Source of the DNA: Pseudideonella sakaiensis
Lineage (GTDB): Bacteria; Pseudomonadota; Gammaproteobacteria; Burkholderiales; Burkholderiaceae_C
Assembly (NCBI RefSeq): GCF_001293525.1
Contig: NZ_BBYR01000085.1
Location: 1-64,000 of the forward strand
Length of the DNA: 64,000 bases
Direction: 5' to 3'
Made by a program: the position numbers and the translations under genes. The notes under the pieces are model-generated. The model saw only the letters and a program-made list of their open reading frames with translations, was not told where the DNA came from and did no database searches. Position 1 is the first letter of the stretch. The number at the start of each line of letters is the position of its first letter. Below are positions 8,829 to 16,578 of this stretch, in pieces.

Positions 8829-9892
8829 CGGATCGGCGGGGAAACGGGCGCCGGCACGGCGGGCGGCGCGGGATGCAAGGCCTCGAGCAGCGCCTCCACC
8901 GGCAGGAAGCGCAGGTCCAGCTCGGCGTGCAGCACCGCGCGCTGGTCGGCCTCGTACTGCTGCAGCCAGGCCGGGCGGGCGGTCGCGGCTGGCGCGGCGG
9001 TCGCGGCGGCCGGCGCGGCAGCGCGGGCCGGCGGCGGCAGCGGCGACCCGCCGCGCGCGTCGGACGCCCCGGACGCTGCGCCGTGAACCCCGGTCGACAC
9101 CGACGCGCCAGGGCCGCCGCCCCCGCCCTGCAGCCGGCGCCGGAACTGCTGCTCGAGCCAGGCCGGCAGCAGTGCCAGCAGCCGCTGCTCCTGGGCGCCG
9201 ATCGCCCGCTCCATCACCGCGTCGACGGCCGCCAGCCGGGCCGCGGCCGGCCCGCGCCGGGCCAGCGTCGCCCGCAGCCGCGCGCGCAGGCCGGCCACCG
9301 CCTGCTCGATGCGCTGGCGCTGCGCCAGGTAGCGGTGGCGGCAGACGGTGAACTCGGCCGCGGGATCGAGCGCGACGGGCGGGGCCGACCCCCCCGGCCC
9401 GGGCAGGGCCGAACCGCCCGGCCCGGGCGGGCGGCCGTGGCGGCCCGCCGGGCCGGGCGAGGCGTCGCCATCCGCCTCGTCGTCGATGGCGGCCTCGAGC
9501 TGCAGGCGCTCCCGCCGCAGCTCGCGCAGCAGCGCCGCCGGGTCGTCGGGCGTCGGAGCGCCGTGTCCGGGCCGGGCGCGCGGGCGTGCGCCCCCGGCGG
9601 CGGAAGCCGCCGGGTGCGCTGCCGCGGCGGAAGACGCCGGCTGTGGTTCTGCGGCGGCAGCCGCCGGCTGCCGTGCCGCGGCCGCAGCCCCCGAACGCGG
9701 CGCCGTCGCGCCCGCGCCGACCGGCCCTTCGAGCGCGGCAGCCAGCGCGATCGCCTCGGTCCAGCCGAGCCACTGGCCCAGCGTGTCCGCGAAATCGGGT
9801 CGGGGCGCCGTGGCGCCGTCGCCGCCCAGCTGGCCGAGCAGGGCCACCAGCGGCAGTCGCGACGGGCCGACGGACCGTCGCGCTTGCACCAT
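8825..9892 (-). CDS. DUF3348 domain-containing protein
   Basis: First gene of the stator-like operon, 355 residues, no signal peptide or membrane segment. Conserved-looking parts are the N-terminal FADTLGQWLGWTEAIALAAAL block (about residues 34-54) and a helical core at about 165-245 containing FTVCRHRYLAQRQRIEQAV and ERAIGAQEQRLLALLPAWLE. A third is the C-terminal WLQQYEADQRAVLHAELDLRF, which fits DUF3348. Between them are Ala/Gly/Pro-rich linkers likely to be disordered. Function is unknown. The start ATG overlaps nothing upstream, and the stop overlaps the DUF802 start (ATGA at 8825-8828), so the operon begins here. A run of six T on the coding strand precedes the gene by about 20 bases; no clear Shine-Dalgarno is visible. 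Confidence 0.75.
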   Translation of the reverse strand: MVQARRSVGPSRLPLVALLGQLGGDGATAPRPDFADTLGQWLGWTEAIALAAALEGPVGAGATAPRSGAAAAARQPAAAAAEPQPASSAAAAHPAASAAGGARPRARPGHGAPTPDDPAALLRELRRERLQLEAAIDDEADGDASPGPAGRHGRPPGPGGSALPGPGGSAPPVALDPAAEFTVCRHRYLAQRQRIEQAVAGLRARLRATLARRGPAAARLAAVDAVMERAIGAQEQRLLALLPAWLEQQFRRRLQGGGGGPGASVSTGVHGAASGASDARGGSPLPPPARAAAPAAATAAPAATARPAWLQQYEADQRAVLHAELDLRFLPVEALLEALHPAPPAVPAPVSPPIR

Positions 9893-10026
9893 GTCGCCGG
9901 GGTCGGAAAAAACCCGGCAGTCTACACGGCGGCCAGCGGCCGGCCGGGCGCCGCCCTTCCGGCCAGAATCAGCGCCCGGCGCACCGGCGGCACCGGGCGC
10001 CGTCCACCCGCCGCCACCGACCCGCG

Positions 10027-10359
10027 ATGCCCCCTTCGGAAGACGACAGCGGCCGCCCCGCGCGCGATGCCGCCGACGCCGACGCAGCGATCGACCCGGC
10101 CACCGCGGCCGCGATCGAGGCCGCGGTCGCCGCGCTGCTGCACGAGCGCCCGGCCCCGTCGAGCTTCTGCCCGTCGGAGGCCGCCCGGCGCGCCGTCGGT
10201 GCCGACGGACCCTGGCGCGCGGCGATGGACGCGGTGCGCGCGCTCGCGCGCCGCTGGGCGCGCGAAGGGCGGCTGCAGGTCACCCAGCGGGGCCGGCCAC
10301 TGGACCCGGACCAGCCCTGGCGCGGCGCGATCCGCCTCGGCCGGCCGCGCGGGCGCTGA
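10027..10359 (+). CDS. DUF3253 domain-containing protein
   Basis: Small basic protein of 110 residues fitting DUF3253. The family core is visible as AIEAAVAALLHERPAPSSFCPSEAAR (split here as helix, loop and SFCPSEAAR) followed by WRAAMDAVRALARRWAREG and a short beta element ending RGRPLDP. The shape suggests a winged-helix fold, but I know of no assigned activity. It is transcribed away from the stator-like operon and converges on the photolyase gene. DUF3253 genes are often found close to photolyase and DUF2256 genes, which is also the case here. Confidence 0.8.
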   Translation: MPPSEDDSGRPARDAADADAAIDPATAAAIEAAVAALLHERPAPSSFCPSEAARRAVGADGPWRAAMDAVRALARRWAREGRLQVTQRGRPLDPDQPWRGAIRLGRPRGR

Positions 10360-10425
10360 CGCGCGTCCCGCGAACGCTGCGGCAGGCCGGGCTGCCCGGA
10401 CAGGGGTCGGCGCGCCGCGCACCGG

Positions 10426-11991
10426 TCAGCCGGCCGGCGGCGTCTCCAGCGCCCCGCCGCGGATCGCCGCGGCGCGCTCGGCGATGCGCCGGCGCTCGTC
10501 GTCCGGCAGCCGCGCGAGGTTGCGCACCTGCATCACGGTGCGCGGGTTGGCGGCCAGGCGCGCCTCGTGGCGCATCAGGAAGTCCCAGTACAGCGTGGTG
10601 AAGGGGCAGGCGCGTTCGCCGACGCGTTCCGCCGGGCGGAAGCGGCAGCGGGCGCACAGGCTGCCGCCGCTCATGCGCTCGATGTACTTGCCGCTGGCGA
10701 TGTAGGGCTTGCTGGCCATCAGCCCGCCGTCGGCGGCCTGGCTCATGCCGAGCGTGTTGGGCAGCTCGACCCACTCGACCGCGTCGACGTAGACCGCGAG
10801 GTACCAGGCATGCACGGCCTGCGGCTCGACGCCGAGCAGCAGCGCATAGAGCCCGGTCACCATCAGGCGCTGGATGTGGTGGGCATAGCCGTGGCGCAGG
10901 GTCTGGCCGATCGCGTCGGCGAGGCAGGCCATCGGCGTCGCGCCATGCCAGTAGAAGTCGGGCAGCGGCGCGTGGGCGCCGAGCGCATTCAGCGAGGCGT
11001 AGCCGGGCATGCGCGTCCAGTAAATGCCGCGCACGTACTCGCGCCAGCCGAGGATCTGCCGGATGAAGCCTTCGGCCGCCGGCAGCGGCACGCGGCCCGC
11101 GCGCCAGGCCGCCTCGGCCGCCGCGACCACCTCGCGCGGGTTCAGCAGCTTCAGGTTCAGCGCCGCCGCGAGCTGCGAGTGCCAGAGCCAGGGCTCCTGC
11201 GGCCAGATCGCGTCCTGCCAGCGGCCGAAGTCCGGCAGGCGCTGCTCGACGAAGGCGGCCAGCGCCTGCAGCGCCTGCGCGCGCGTCACGGGCCACGCGA
11301 AATCGTCCAGCTGCCCCGGGTGGCCGGCGAAGCGCCCGGCCACCAGCGCCAGCACCTCCGCGGTGACCGCGTCCGGCGCGAAGGCCGGCGGCGGCGGGTG
11401 GGCCGGCGGTCCGTCGCGGCCGAAGCCCTCGCGGTTCTCGGCGTCGTAGTTCCACTGGCCGCCGGCCGGATCGGCGCCGTCGGGGCCCTCCATCAGCACG
11501 CCGTGGCGGCGGCGCATCTCGCGGTAGAAGTACTCCATCCGCAGCTGCTTGCGGCCCTTCGCGTGGGCGGCGAAGTCGCGCACGCTGCCGAAGAAGTGGC
11601 GGTCCTCGCGCACGTCCAGCGCCAGGCCCTGCGCGGCCGCGGTGGCGCGCAGCGCGGCCAGCACGCGCGCGTCGCCGGGGGCCGTCATCACCAGCGCCTG
11701 CGGCGCATGGCGCGCGATCGCGTCGGCCAGTTCGGCGGCCAGCGTGCCGCGGTTGCCGGGCTCGTCCAGGCGGCGGTAGTCGAGCGGACGGCCACGCGCC
11801 TCGAGTTCGGCGGCGAAGTGGCGCATCGCCGCGAGGAACAGCGCGGTGCGCGGCTTCGACGACGCGACGTGGGTGGACTCCTCGGCCACCTCCGCCATCC
11901 AGACGCGGTCCTGCGCCGGGTCGAAGCCGTCGAAGGCGGCGGCCTCGGCATCGAGCTGGTCGCCGAGCACCAGCACCAGGTGGCGCGTCAT
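10426..11991 (-). CDS. Photolyase-related flavoprotein (FeS-BCP / cryptochrome-type)
   Basis: Protein of 521 residues of the prokaryotic (6-4) photolyase-like class that carries an iron-sulfur cluster (PhrB/CryB type). The N-terminal Rossmann part starts RHLVLVLGDQLD. The FAD-binding C-terminal half contains QILGWREYVRGIYW, HGYAHHIQRLMV and the NTLGMSQAADGGLMASKPY segment. The cysteine region near residues 445-475 (SLCARCRF and ERACPFTTLYWDF) corresponds to the [4Fe-4S] ligand area of this class. The likely role is light-driven repair of UV photoproducts or photoreception. The start overlaps the stop of the upstream DUF2256 gene as ATGA, indicating coupled translation. Confidence 0.88.
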   Translation of the reverse strand: MTRHLVLVLGDQLDAEAAAFDGFDPAQDRVWMAEVAEESTHVASSKPRTALFLAAMRHFAAELEARGRPLDYRRLDEPGNRGTLAAELADAIARHAPQALVMTAPGDARVLAALRATAAAQGLALDVREDRHFFGSVRDFAAHAKGRKQLRMEYFYREMRRRHGVLMEGPDGADPAGGQWNYDAENREGFGRDGPPAHPPPPAFAPDAVTAEVLALVAGRFAGHPGQLDDFAWPVTRAQALQALAAFVEQRLPDFGRWQDAIWPQEPWLWHSQLAAALNLKLLNPREVVAAAEAAWRAGRVPLPAAEGFIRQILGWREYVRGIYWTRMPGYASLNALGAHAPLPDFYWHGATPMACLADAIGQTLRHGYAHHIQRLMVTGLYALLLGVEPQAVHAWYLAVYVDAVEWVELPNTLGMSQAADGGLMASKPYIASGKYIERMSGGSLCARCRFRPAERVGERACPFTTLYWDFLMRHEARLAANPRTVMQVRNLARLPDDERRRIAERAAAIRGGALETPPAG

Positions 11992-12230
11992 CGCCCGCCC
12001 CCGGACGGCGCCGCCGGTCCCGGCGCCGCGCTCCGGCCGCGGCGGGCGCGGCAGGCGTCGGAGCAGTGCCGCACCTCGTCCCAGCAGCGCGCCCAGGCAC
12101 GGCGCCAGCTCATCGGGCGGCCGCAGGTCGCGCAGGGCTTGCTCGGCAGGCTGGACTTGTTTCCGCGGTGGGACGGTTTCTCGGGCACGGCAGTCTCGGG
12201 CGCCCGGACGGCGGAGCGCGCGGCGCGCAC
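11988..12230 (-). CDS. DUF2256 small zinc-ribbon-like protein
   Basis: Basic protein of up to 80 residues. The DUF2256 core is clear: HRGNKSSLPSKPCATCGRP, then WRRAWARCWDEVRHCSDACR, giving CxxC and CxxxC pairs that could bind a metal. Typical members are about 45-60 residues, so the true start may be the in-frame GTG at 12186-12188, which would give 66 residues; neither start has a strong ribosome binding site. The gene ends inside the photolyase start codon. DUF2256 commonly neighbours photolyase-like genes, so a joint function such as cofactor or cluster support is possible but unproven. Confidence 0.8.
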   Translation of the reverse strand: MRAARSAVRAPETAVPEKPSHRGNKSSLPSKPCATCGRPMSWRRAWARCWDEVRHCSDACRARRGRSAAPGPAAPSGGGR

Positions 12231-12543
12231 GATAGCGGCGCAGGCCCGGCCGTGCCGGCGGCGGGTCTTCGACCCCTCTGCGGCGGGTGCTCGGCGGGTG
12301 CTCGGCGAATCCTCGACGAACCGGCGGCGGCTGGGCGGTGGGGCCCTCGGCGGCCGGCCGGCTGCCGCGGCGGGCGTGCGGCCGCCGGCGGACGGCGCAT
12401 GGCGTACCGCGTGCGACGTCAGGCGGGCGACGGACCGCCCCTGGGTTAGTCCCGGGTCGGCGGGTCTTGCCGGCGCGGCGGCTCCACTGCACAGTCGCCA
12501 TGTCTACCGCAGAGTAGACGTTCCGACGCAGGAGGAGACCGGC
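12231..12543. other. Intergenic region ahead of the ABC-transporter operon
   Basis: This gap of 313 bases separates the divergent DUF2256/photolyase and livG operons. It contains two tandem copies of GGCGGGTGCTC (12282-12292 and 12293-12303), a perfect inverted repeat at 12502-12519 and a strong AGGAGGAG at 12530-12537 for livG. I see no coding sequence. Confidence 0.7.
12502..12519. promoter_or_regulatory. Candidate operator GTCTAC-N6-GTAGAC
   Basis: Perfect inverted repeat with 6-base arms and a 6-base spacer, ending 24 bases before the livG start codon. The size and position suit a dimeric regulator; the TetR-type protein encoded at the end of the same operon is the obvious candidate. Binding is inferred. 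Confidence 0.55.
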
Positions 12544-13389
12544 GTGAACCCCGAGGCGGCCCTGGGCCCGTTGCTGTCCGTGCGCGAGCTGACGCTTGCC
12601 TTCGGCGGCGTGAAGGCGCTCAACGGCGTGTCCTTCGACGTCGCGCCGGGCTCGATCACGTCGCTGATCGGGCCGAACGGCGCCGGCAAGACCTCGGTCT
12701 TCAACACCCTCTCCGGCTTCTACCGCCCCTCGGCCGGCCGCATCGTCTTCGACGGGCAGGACCTGCGCGGCGTCCCGCCCGCGAAGCGCGCGGCGCTCGG
12801 CCTGGCGCGCAGCTTCCAGAACATCGCGCTGTTCCGCGGCATGACGGTGCTGGACAACATCAAGCTCGGCCGCCACTGCCACCTGCGCACCGGGCCGCTG
12901 GCGGCGCTGCTCTACCTGCCCTCGGCGCGCCGCGAGGAGGCGGCGCTGCGGCGCGACATCGAGGAACGCATCATCGATTTCCTCGAGATCGACCACATCC
13001 GCAAGGCGCCGGTGGCCGCGCTGTCCTACGGCCTGCAGAAGCGGGTCGAGCTGGCGCGCGCGCTGGCGATGCAGCCGCGGCTGCTGCTGCTGGACGAGCC
13101 GGTGGCGGGCATGAACCGCGAGGAGACCGAGGACATGGCGCGCTTCATCCTCGAGGTGCGCCGCGAGTGGGGCGTGACGGTGCTGATGGTCGAGCACGAC
13201 ATGGGCATGGTGATGGACCTGTCGGACCACGTGGTGGTGCTGAACTTCGGGCAGGTGATCGCCGCCGGCCGCCCGGCCGAGGTGCAGCGCGACCCGCAGG
13301 TGGTGCAGGCCTACCTCGGCTCCGGCGACGTGGAGGGGCTGCGCCGGCGCTTCCGCGGCGCCGGCTCGGCGGCCCGGGAGGCGGCCTGA
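12544..13389 (+). CDS. livG: Branched-chain amino acid-type ABC transporter ATPase LivG
   Basis: ATP-binding subunit of 281 residues. Walker A is GPNGAGKT at residues 43-50; the signature is LSYGLQKRVELARAL, and Walker B is LLLLDEP followed by the H-loop VEHDMG. The C-terminal extension VVQAYLGSG is characteristic of LivG rather than LivF. It hydrolyses ATP in the cytoplasm to drive import through the LivHM channel. The start is GTG 12544, six bases after AGGAGGAG. It is the first gene of an operon with livH, livM, a binding protein, livF, an acyl-CoA ligase and a TetR regulator. Because of the ligase, the substrate may be an aromatic or fatty acid rather than an amino acid. Confidence 0.92.
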   Translation: MNPEAALGPLLSVRELTLAFGGVKALNGVSFDVAPGSITSLIGPNGAGKTSVFNTLSGFYRPSAGRIVFDGQDLRGVPPAKRAALGLARSFQNIALFRGMTVLDNIKLGRHCHLRTGPLAALLYLPSARREEAALRRDIEERIIDFLEIDHIRKAPVAALSYGLQKRVELARALAMQPRLLLLDEPVAGMNREETEDMARFILEVRREWGVTVLMVEHDMGMVMDLSDHVVVLNFGQVIAAGRPAEVQRDPQVVQAYLGSGDVEGLRRRFRGAGSAAREAA

Positions 13390-14267
13390 TGGACGGCTGG
13401 CTGCTGTTCGAGATCACGCTGGCCGGCCTCGGCACCGGCGGCCTGTATGCGCTGACCGGCCTGGCCTTCGTGCTCATCTACAAGGCGACGCGGGTGGTCA
13501 ACATCGCGATCGGCGAGATGCTGATGCTCGGCGCCTACCTCTTCTTCGCGTTCTCGAGCGGCGCCGGCCTGCCGATCTGGCTGGCGGTGCCGGGTGCGCT
13601 GCTGGCCAGCGGCGCCTTCGGCGCGCTGATCGAGCGGGTGGCGATCCGGCCGATGCTCGGCGAGTCGCCGATCTCGTCGTTCATGGTCACGGTGGGCCTG
13701 TCGTCGATCCTGGTCGGCCTGGTCGAGCTGGTGTGGACGGCCGACCAGCAGCGCCTGCCCGAGTTCATGCCGCAGCAGCACGTGGTGATCGGCCAGGCCT
13801 TCGTCGCGCCGAAGATCTTCTACGGCTTCTGGATCGCGGTGCTGCTGATCGCGGCGGCGCTGCTGCTGTTCCGCTTCTGGCGCGGCGGCGTCGCGCTGCG
13901 CGCGACCGCGGGCGACCAGATGGCGGCCTACTCGGTGGGCATCGACGTGCCGCGCGTGTTCTCGCTGGCCTGGGTCGCCGCGGCGATGATCGCGGCGGTG
14001 GCCGGCATCGTGGTCGGCTCGATCGGCGGCATCTCCTCGGCGATGGGCGTGTTCGGGCTGTCGGTGCTGGTGGTGGTGATCTTCGGGGGCCTGGACAGCG
14101 TGCTCGGCAGCCTGGTCGGCGGCGCGATCGTCGGCATCGTCGAGGCGCTGGTGGGCTTCTACGCGGGCGGCGAGTACAAGCTGCTCGCCACCTTCAGCCT
14201 GCTGGTGCTGATCCTGCTGGTGCGGCCCTACGGCCTGTTCGGCACCCACGAGATCGAGCGGCTCTGA
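13389..14267 (+). CDS. livH: ABC transporter permease LivH
   Basis: Inner-membrane permease of 292 residues with about eight hydrophobic segments. It has LivH-family features: TGGLYALTGLAFVLIYKATRVVN near the N-terminus, RATAGDQMAAYSVGID in the cytoplasmic loop that contacts the ATPases, and GGLDSVLGSLVGG near the C-terminus. It forms the translocation channel with LivM. The start codon overlaps the livG stop by one base (TGATG), so the two are translationally coupled. Confidence 0.92.
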   Translation: MDGWLLFEITLAGLGTGGLYALTGLAFVLIYKATRVVNIAIGEMLMLGAYLFFAFSSGAGLPIWLAVPGALLASGAFGALIERVAIRPMLGESPISSFMVTVGLSSILVGLVELVWTADQQRLPEFMPQQHVVIGQAFVAPKIFYGFWIAVLLIAAALLLFRFWRGGVALRATAGDQMAAYSVGIDVPRVFSLAWVAAAMIAAVAGIVVGSIGGISSAMGVFGLSVLVVVIFGGLDSVLGSLVGGAIVGIVEALVGFYAGGEYKLLATFSLLVLILLVRPYGLFGTHEIERL

Positions 14268-14269
14268 GC

Positions 14270-15307
14270 ATGCGCATCGGATCGGCCAAGCAGGACTATC
14301 CCGCCGACGAGGCGCTGCTCGACAGCCCGGCCCAGCGCGCCTGGGCCGGCGTGGCGGCACTGGCGCTGGTCGCCTTCCCCTTCGTCGCGGACGACTACGC
14401 GCTCTACCTCGCCTGCCTGGTGGCGATCAACATCGCCAGCACGCTGGGCCTGAACGTGCTGACCGGCTACACCGGGCTGGTGAGCCTCGGACAGGCGGCC
14501 TTCATGGGGCTGGGCGCCTACACGGCGGCGATCCTGCAGCTGCGCCTGGGCACGCCGCTGGCGCTGAACCTGCTGGCCGGCGGCGCGGTGGCGATGGCCG
14601 CCGGCGTGCTGGTCGGCCTGCCCTCGCTGCGCGTGAAGGGGCTGTACCTGGCGATCGCGACGATCGCGGCCGGCGTGTTCGCGCACTTCGCGTTCGCGCA
14701 CTTCACCGCGCTGACCGGCGGCACGGCCGGGCTGGCGGTGCCGCCCGCGCAGCTGTTCGGGCAGGTGCTCGACACCAACTTCCGCCTCTACTGGGTGATC
14801 GTGCCGGTGACGCTGCTGCTGCTGCTGGGGGTGGCCAACCTGCTGCGCACCCGCATCGGCCGCGCCTTCATCGCGGTGCGCGACCGCGACATCTCGGCCG
14901 AGGTGCTGGGGATCCCGCTGCTGCGCACCAAGCTGCTGTCCTTCGCGATCTCGTCCTTCTACGCCGGCGTGGCCGGCGGCCTGTTCGCCTACTTCTTCCG
15001 CGCCATCACGCCGGAGAGCTTCCCGCTCGTGATGTCGATCTTCTTCCTCGCCGCGGTGATCGTCGGCGGCCTGGGCAGCGTCCTCGGCAGCGTGCTCGGC
15101 GCGGCCTTCATGACGCTGGTGCCGGAGCTGCTGAAGATCGTGGTGGGCTGGCTGCCGATGGCCAACGCCACGCTGATCCTGTCGCCGGTGCGCACCATCG
15201 TGTTCGGCGCGCTGATCGTGCTGTTCCTGATCTACGAACCGCTCGGCCTGGCCGAGATGTGGCGCCGCACCCGGCGCTTCTTCCACCTCTGGCCGTTCCG
15301 GACCTGA
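14270..15307 (+). CDS. livM: ABC transporter permease LivM
   Basis: Inner-membrane permease of 345 residues with around nine hydrophobic segments. Typical LivM landmarks are LNVLTGYTGLVSLGQAAFMGLGAY (split across the second and third segments), the cytoplasmic loop RAFIAVRDRDISAEVLGI that docks to the ATPases, and GGLGSVLGSVLGAAF. A long charged C-terminus follows the last segment. It starts 2 bases after livH and partners LivH. Like the rest of the operon it has the GC content of its surroundings, so recent acquisition is not suggested. Confidence 0.92.
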   Translation: MRIGSAKQDYPADEALLDSPAQRAWAGVAALALVAFPFVADDYALYLACLVAINIASTLGLNVLTGYTGLVSLGQAAFMGLGAYTAAILQLRLGTPLALNLLAGGAVAMAAGVLVGLPSLRVKGLYLAIATIAAGVFAHFAFAHFTALTGGTAGLAVPPAQLFGQVLDTNFRLYWVIVPVTLLLLLGVANLLRTRIGRAFIAVRDRDISAEVLGIPLLRTKLLSFAISSFYAGVAGGLFAYFFRAITPESFPLVMSIFFLAAVIVGGLGSVLGSVLGAAFMTLVPELLKIVVGWLPMANATLILSPVRTIVFGALIVLFLIYEPLGLAEMWRRTRRFFHLWPFRT

Positions 15308-15332
15308 GCCCCCACCGACCAAGGAGACACCG

Positions 15333-16535
15333 ATGACGATCACCAAGCGCGAACTGCTGGCCCTCGGACTGGCTGGCGCCGCCTCCGGCGTGCCCGGCCT
15401 GGCCCACGCGCAGAAGGCCGCGGCGAAGCCCGCTGCGCCGGCCGAGGACATCGTGTTCGGCGGCTCGATCCCGCTGACCGGCGTGTTCGCCTTCGCCGGC
15501 ATCGCGATCGACGCCGGCATCAAGGACTACCTGAGCATCCTCAACGAGGGCGGCGGCGTGAAGGGCCGCAAGGTACGCTACGTGGCCGAGGACACGGCCT
15601 ACAAGGTGGACCAGTCGATGGCGGTGTTCAAGCGCATCACCAGCGGCGCCAAGGTCAACCTCTACTACGCCGACTCCACCGGCTTCTGCAAGGCCGTGAA
15701 CCCCGAGCTGGAGCGCCACGGCAACATCCTGATGACCGGCGCCTCGTTCGCGAAGGAGATCAGCGACGCGGCGAAGTACCCGATGCAGTTCATGGTCGGC
15801 CCCGACTACAGCGAGATGGTGGGCATCCTGCTGCGCTACATCGCCAAGACCCGGCCGGGCGCGAAGGTGGCGATGGTCAACTCCGACACCGAGTTCGGCC
15901 GCGACCCGATCGAGGCGGCGCGCGCGAGCATCAAGGCGCTGGGGCTGAACCTGGCGGCGGAGATCATCACGCCGCCGGGCAGCGTCGACGTGTCGGCCGA
16001 GATCGTCAAGCTGCGCCGTGCCGACCCGGACTACACCATCTTCCACGGCTACGTCTCGGCGCCGATCCCGGAGTTCATCAACCAGGCCAAGTCGCTCGGG
16101 CTGCGCTCGCAGTTCATGGGCACCTTCTGGAGCATGGACAACACCACGGTGATGCGCATGGGCCCGAATGCCGACGGCTTCATGGGCGTGATGCCCTACC
16201 GCTACTACTACGACACCGAGGGCCGCAGCCCGATGCTCGAGCGCATCCGGAAGATGCGCCCCGAGTACCAGACCACCGGCTACATGCAGGGCTTCCTGGC
16301 CGCGATGCTGCTGACCGAGGCGGCACGGCGCACGCTGGACGCCGGCAACGAGCTGACCGGCCGCAACATGAAGATCGCGCTCAGCTCGATCCGCAACTTC
16401 GACACCGGCGGCATCATCGGCGTGCCGCTGTCGATCAAGGGCAACTCGATCCCGATCGGGCGCGTCTACCGGGCCGACGTCAAGCAGCAGAAGATGGTGC
16501 CGGCCTCGGACTGGATCGACCTGAACAAGGCCTGA
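15333..16535 (+). CDS. ABC transporter periplasmic substrate-binding protein (LivK type)
   Basis: Periplasmic binding protein of 400 residues with a signal peptide ending GLAHA near residue 26. It follows the type I fold of the Peripla_BP_6 family: FGGSIPLTGVFAFAG starts lobe 1, the VKGRKVRYVAEDTAYK strand follows, and the hinge region is near MVNSDTEFGRDP. It is the sensor that sets substrate specificity for LivGHMF. Close members with this N-terminus often accompany CoA ligases, which fits uptake of a carboxylic acid, but the ligand cannot be read. A good AAGGAGA lies 7 bases before the ATG. Confidence 0.9.
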   Translation: MTITKRELLALGLAGAASGVPGLAHAQKAAAKPAAPAEDIVFGGSIPLTGVFAFAGIAIDAGIKDYLSILNEGGGVKGRKVRYVAEDTAYKVDQSMAVFKRITSGAKVNLYYADSTGFCKAVNPELERHGNILMTGASFAKEISDAAKYPMQFMVGPDYSEMVGILLRYIAKTRPGAKVAMVNSDTEFGRDPIEAARASIKALGLNLAAEIITPPGSVDVSAEIVKLRRADPDYTIFHGYVSAPIPEFINQAKSLGLRSQFMGTFWSMDNTTVMRMGPNADGFMGVMPYRYYYDTEGRSPMLERIRKMRPEYQTTGYMQGFLAAMLLTEAARRTLDAGNELTGRNMKIALSSIRNFDTGGIIGVPLSIKGNSIPIGRVYRADVKQQKMVPASDWIDLNKA

Positions 16536-16578
16536 GACCGCCCCGGCCGCAACCGCCCGACGCCGACCGCCCCCTGCG

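Noticed and set aside
4989-9892. Calling the operon a Zorya defence system
   Set aside because: The ZorA/ZorB-like architecture is present, but ZorC, ZorD and ZorE are absent and no defence genes flank it, so only a resemblance is claimed.
5519-10705. A 1728-residue plus-strand open frame opposite the stator-like operon
   Set aside because: Composition is repetitive Arg/Pro/Ala, no domain is visible, and four coupled genes with recognisable domains occupy the other strand.
12282-12303. Two tandem copies of GGCGGGTGCTC as a regulatory repeat
   Set aside because: Only two short GC-rich copies, no palindrome and no placement relative to a promoter; chance duplication is sufficient.
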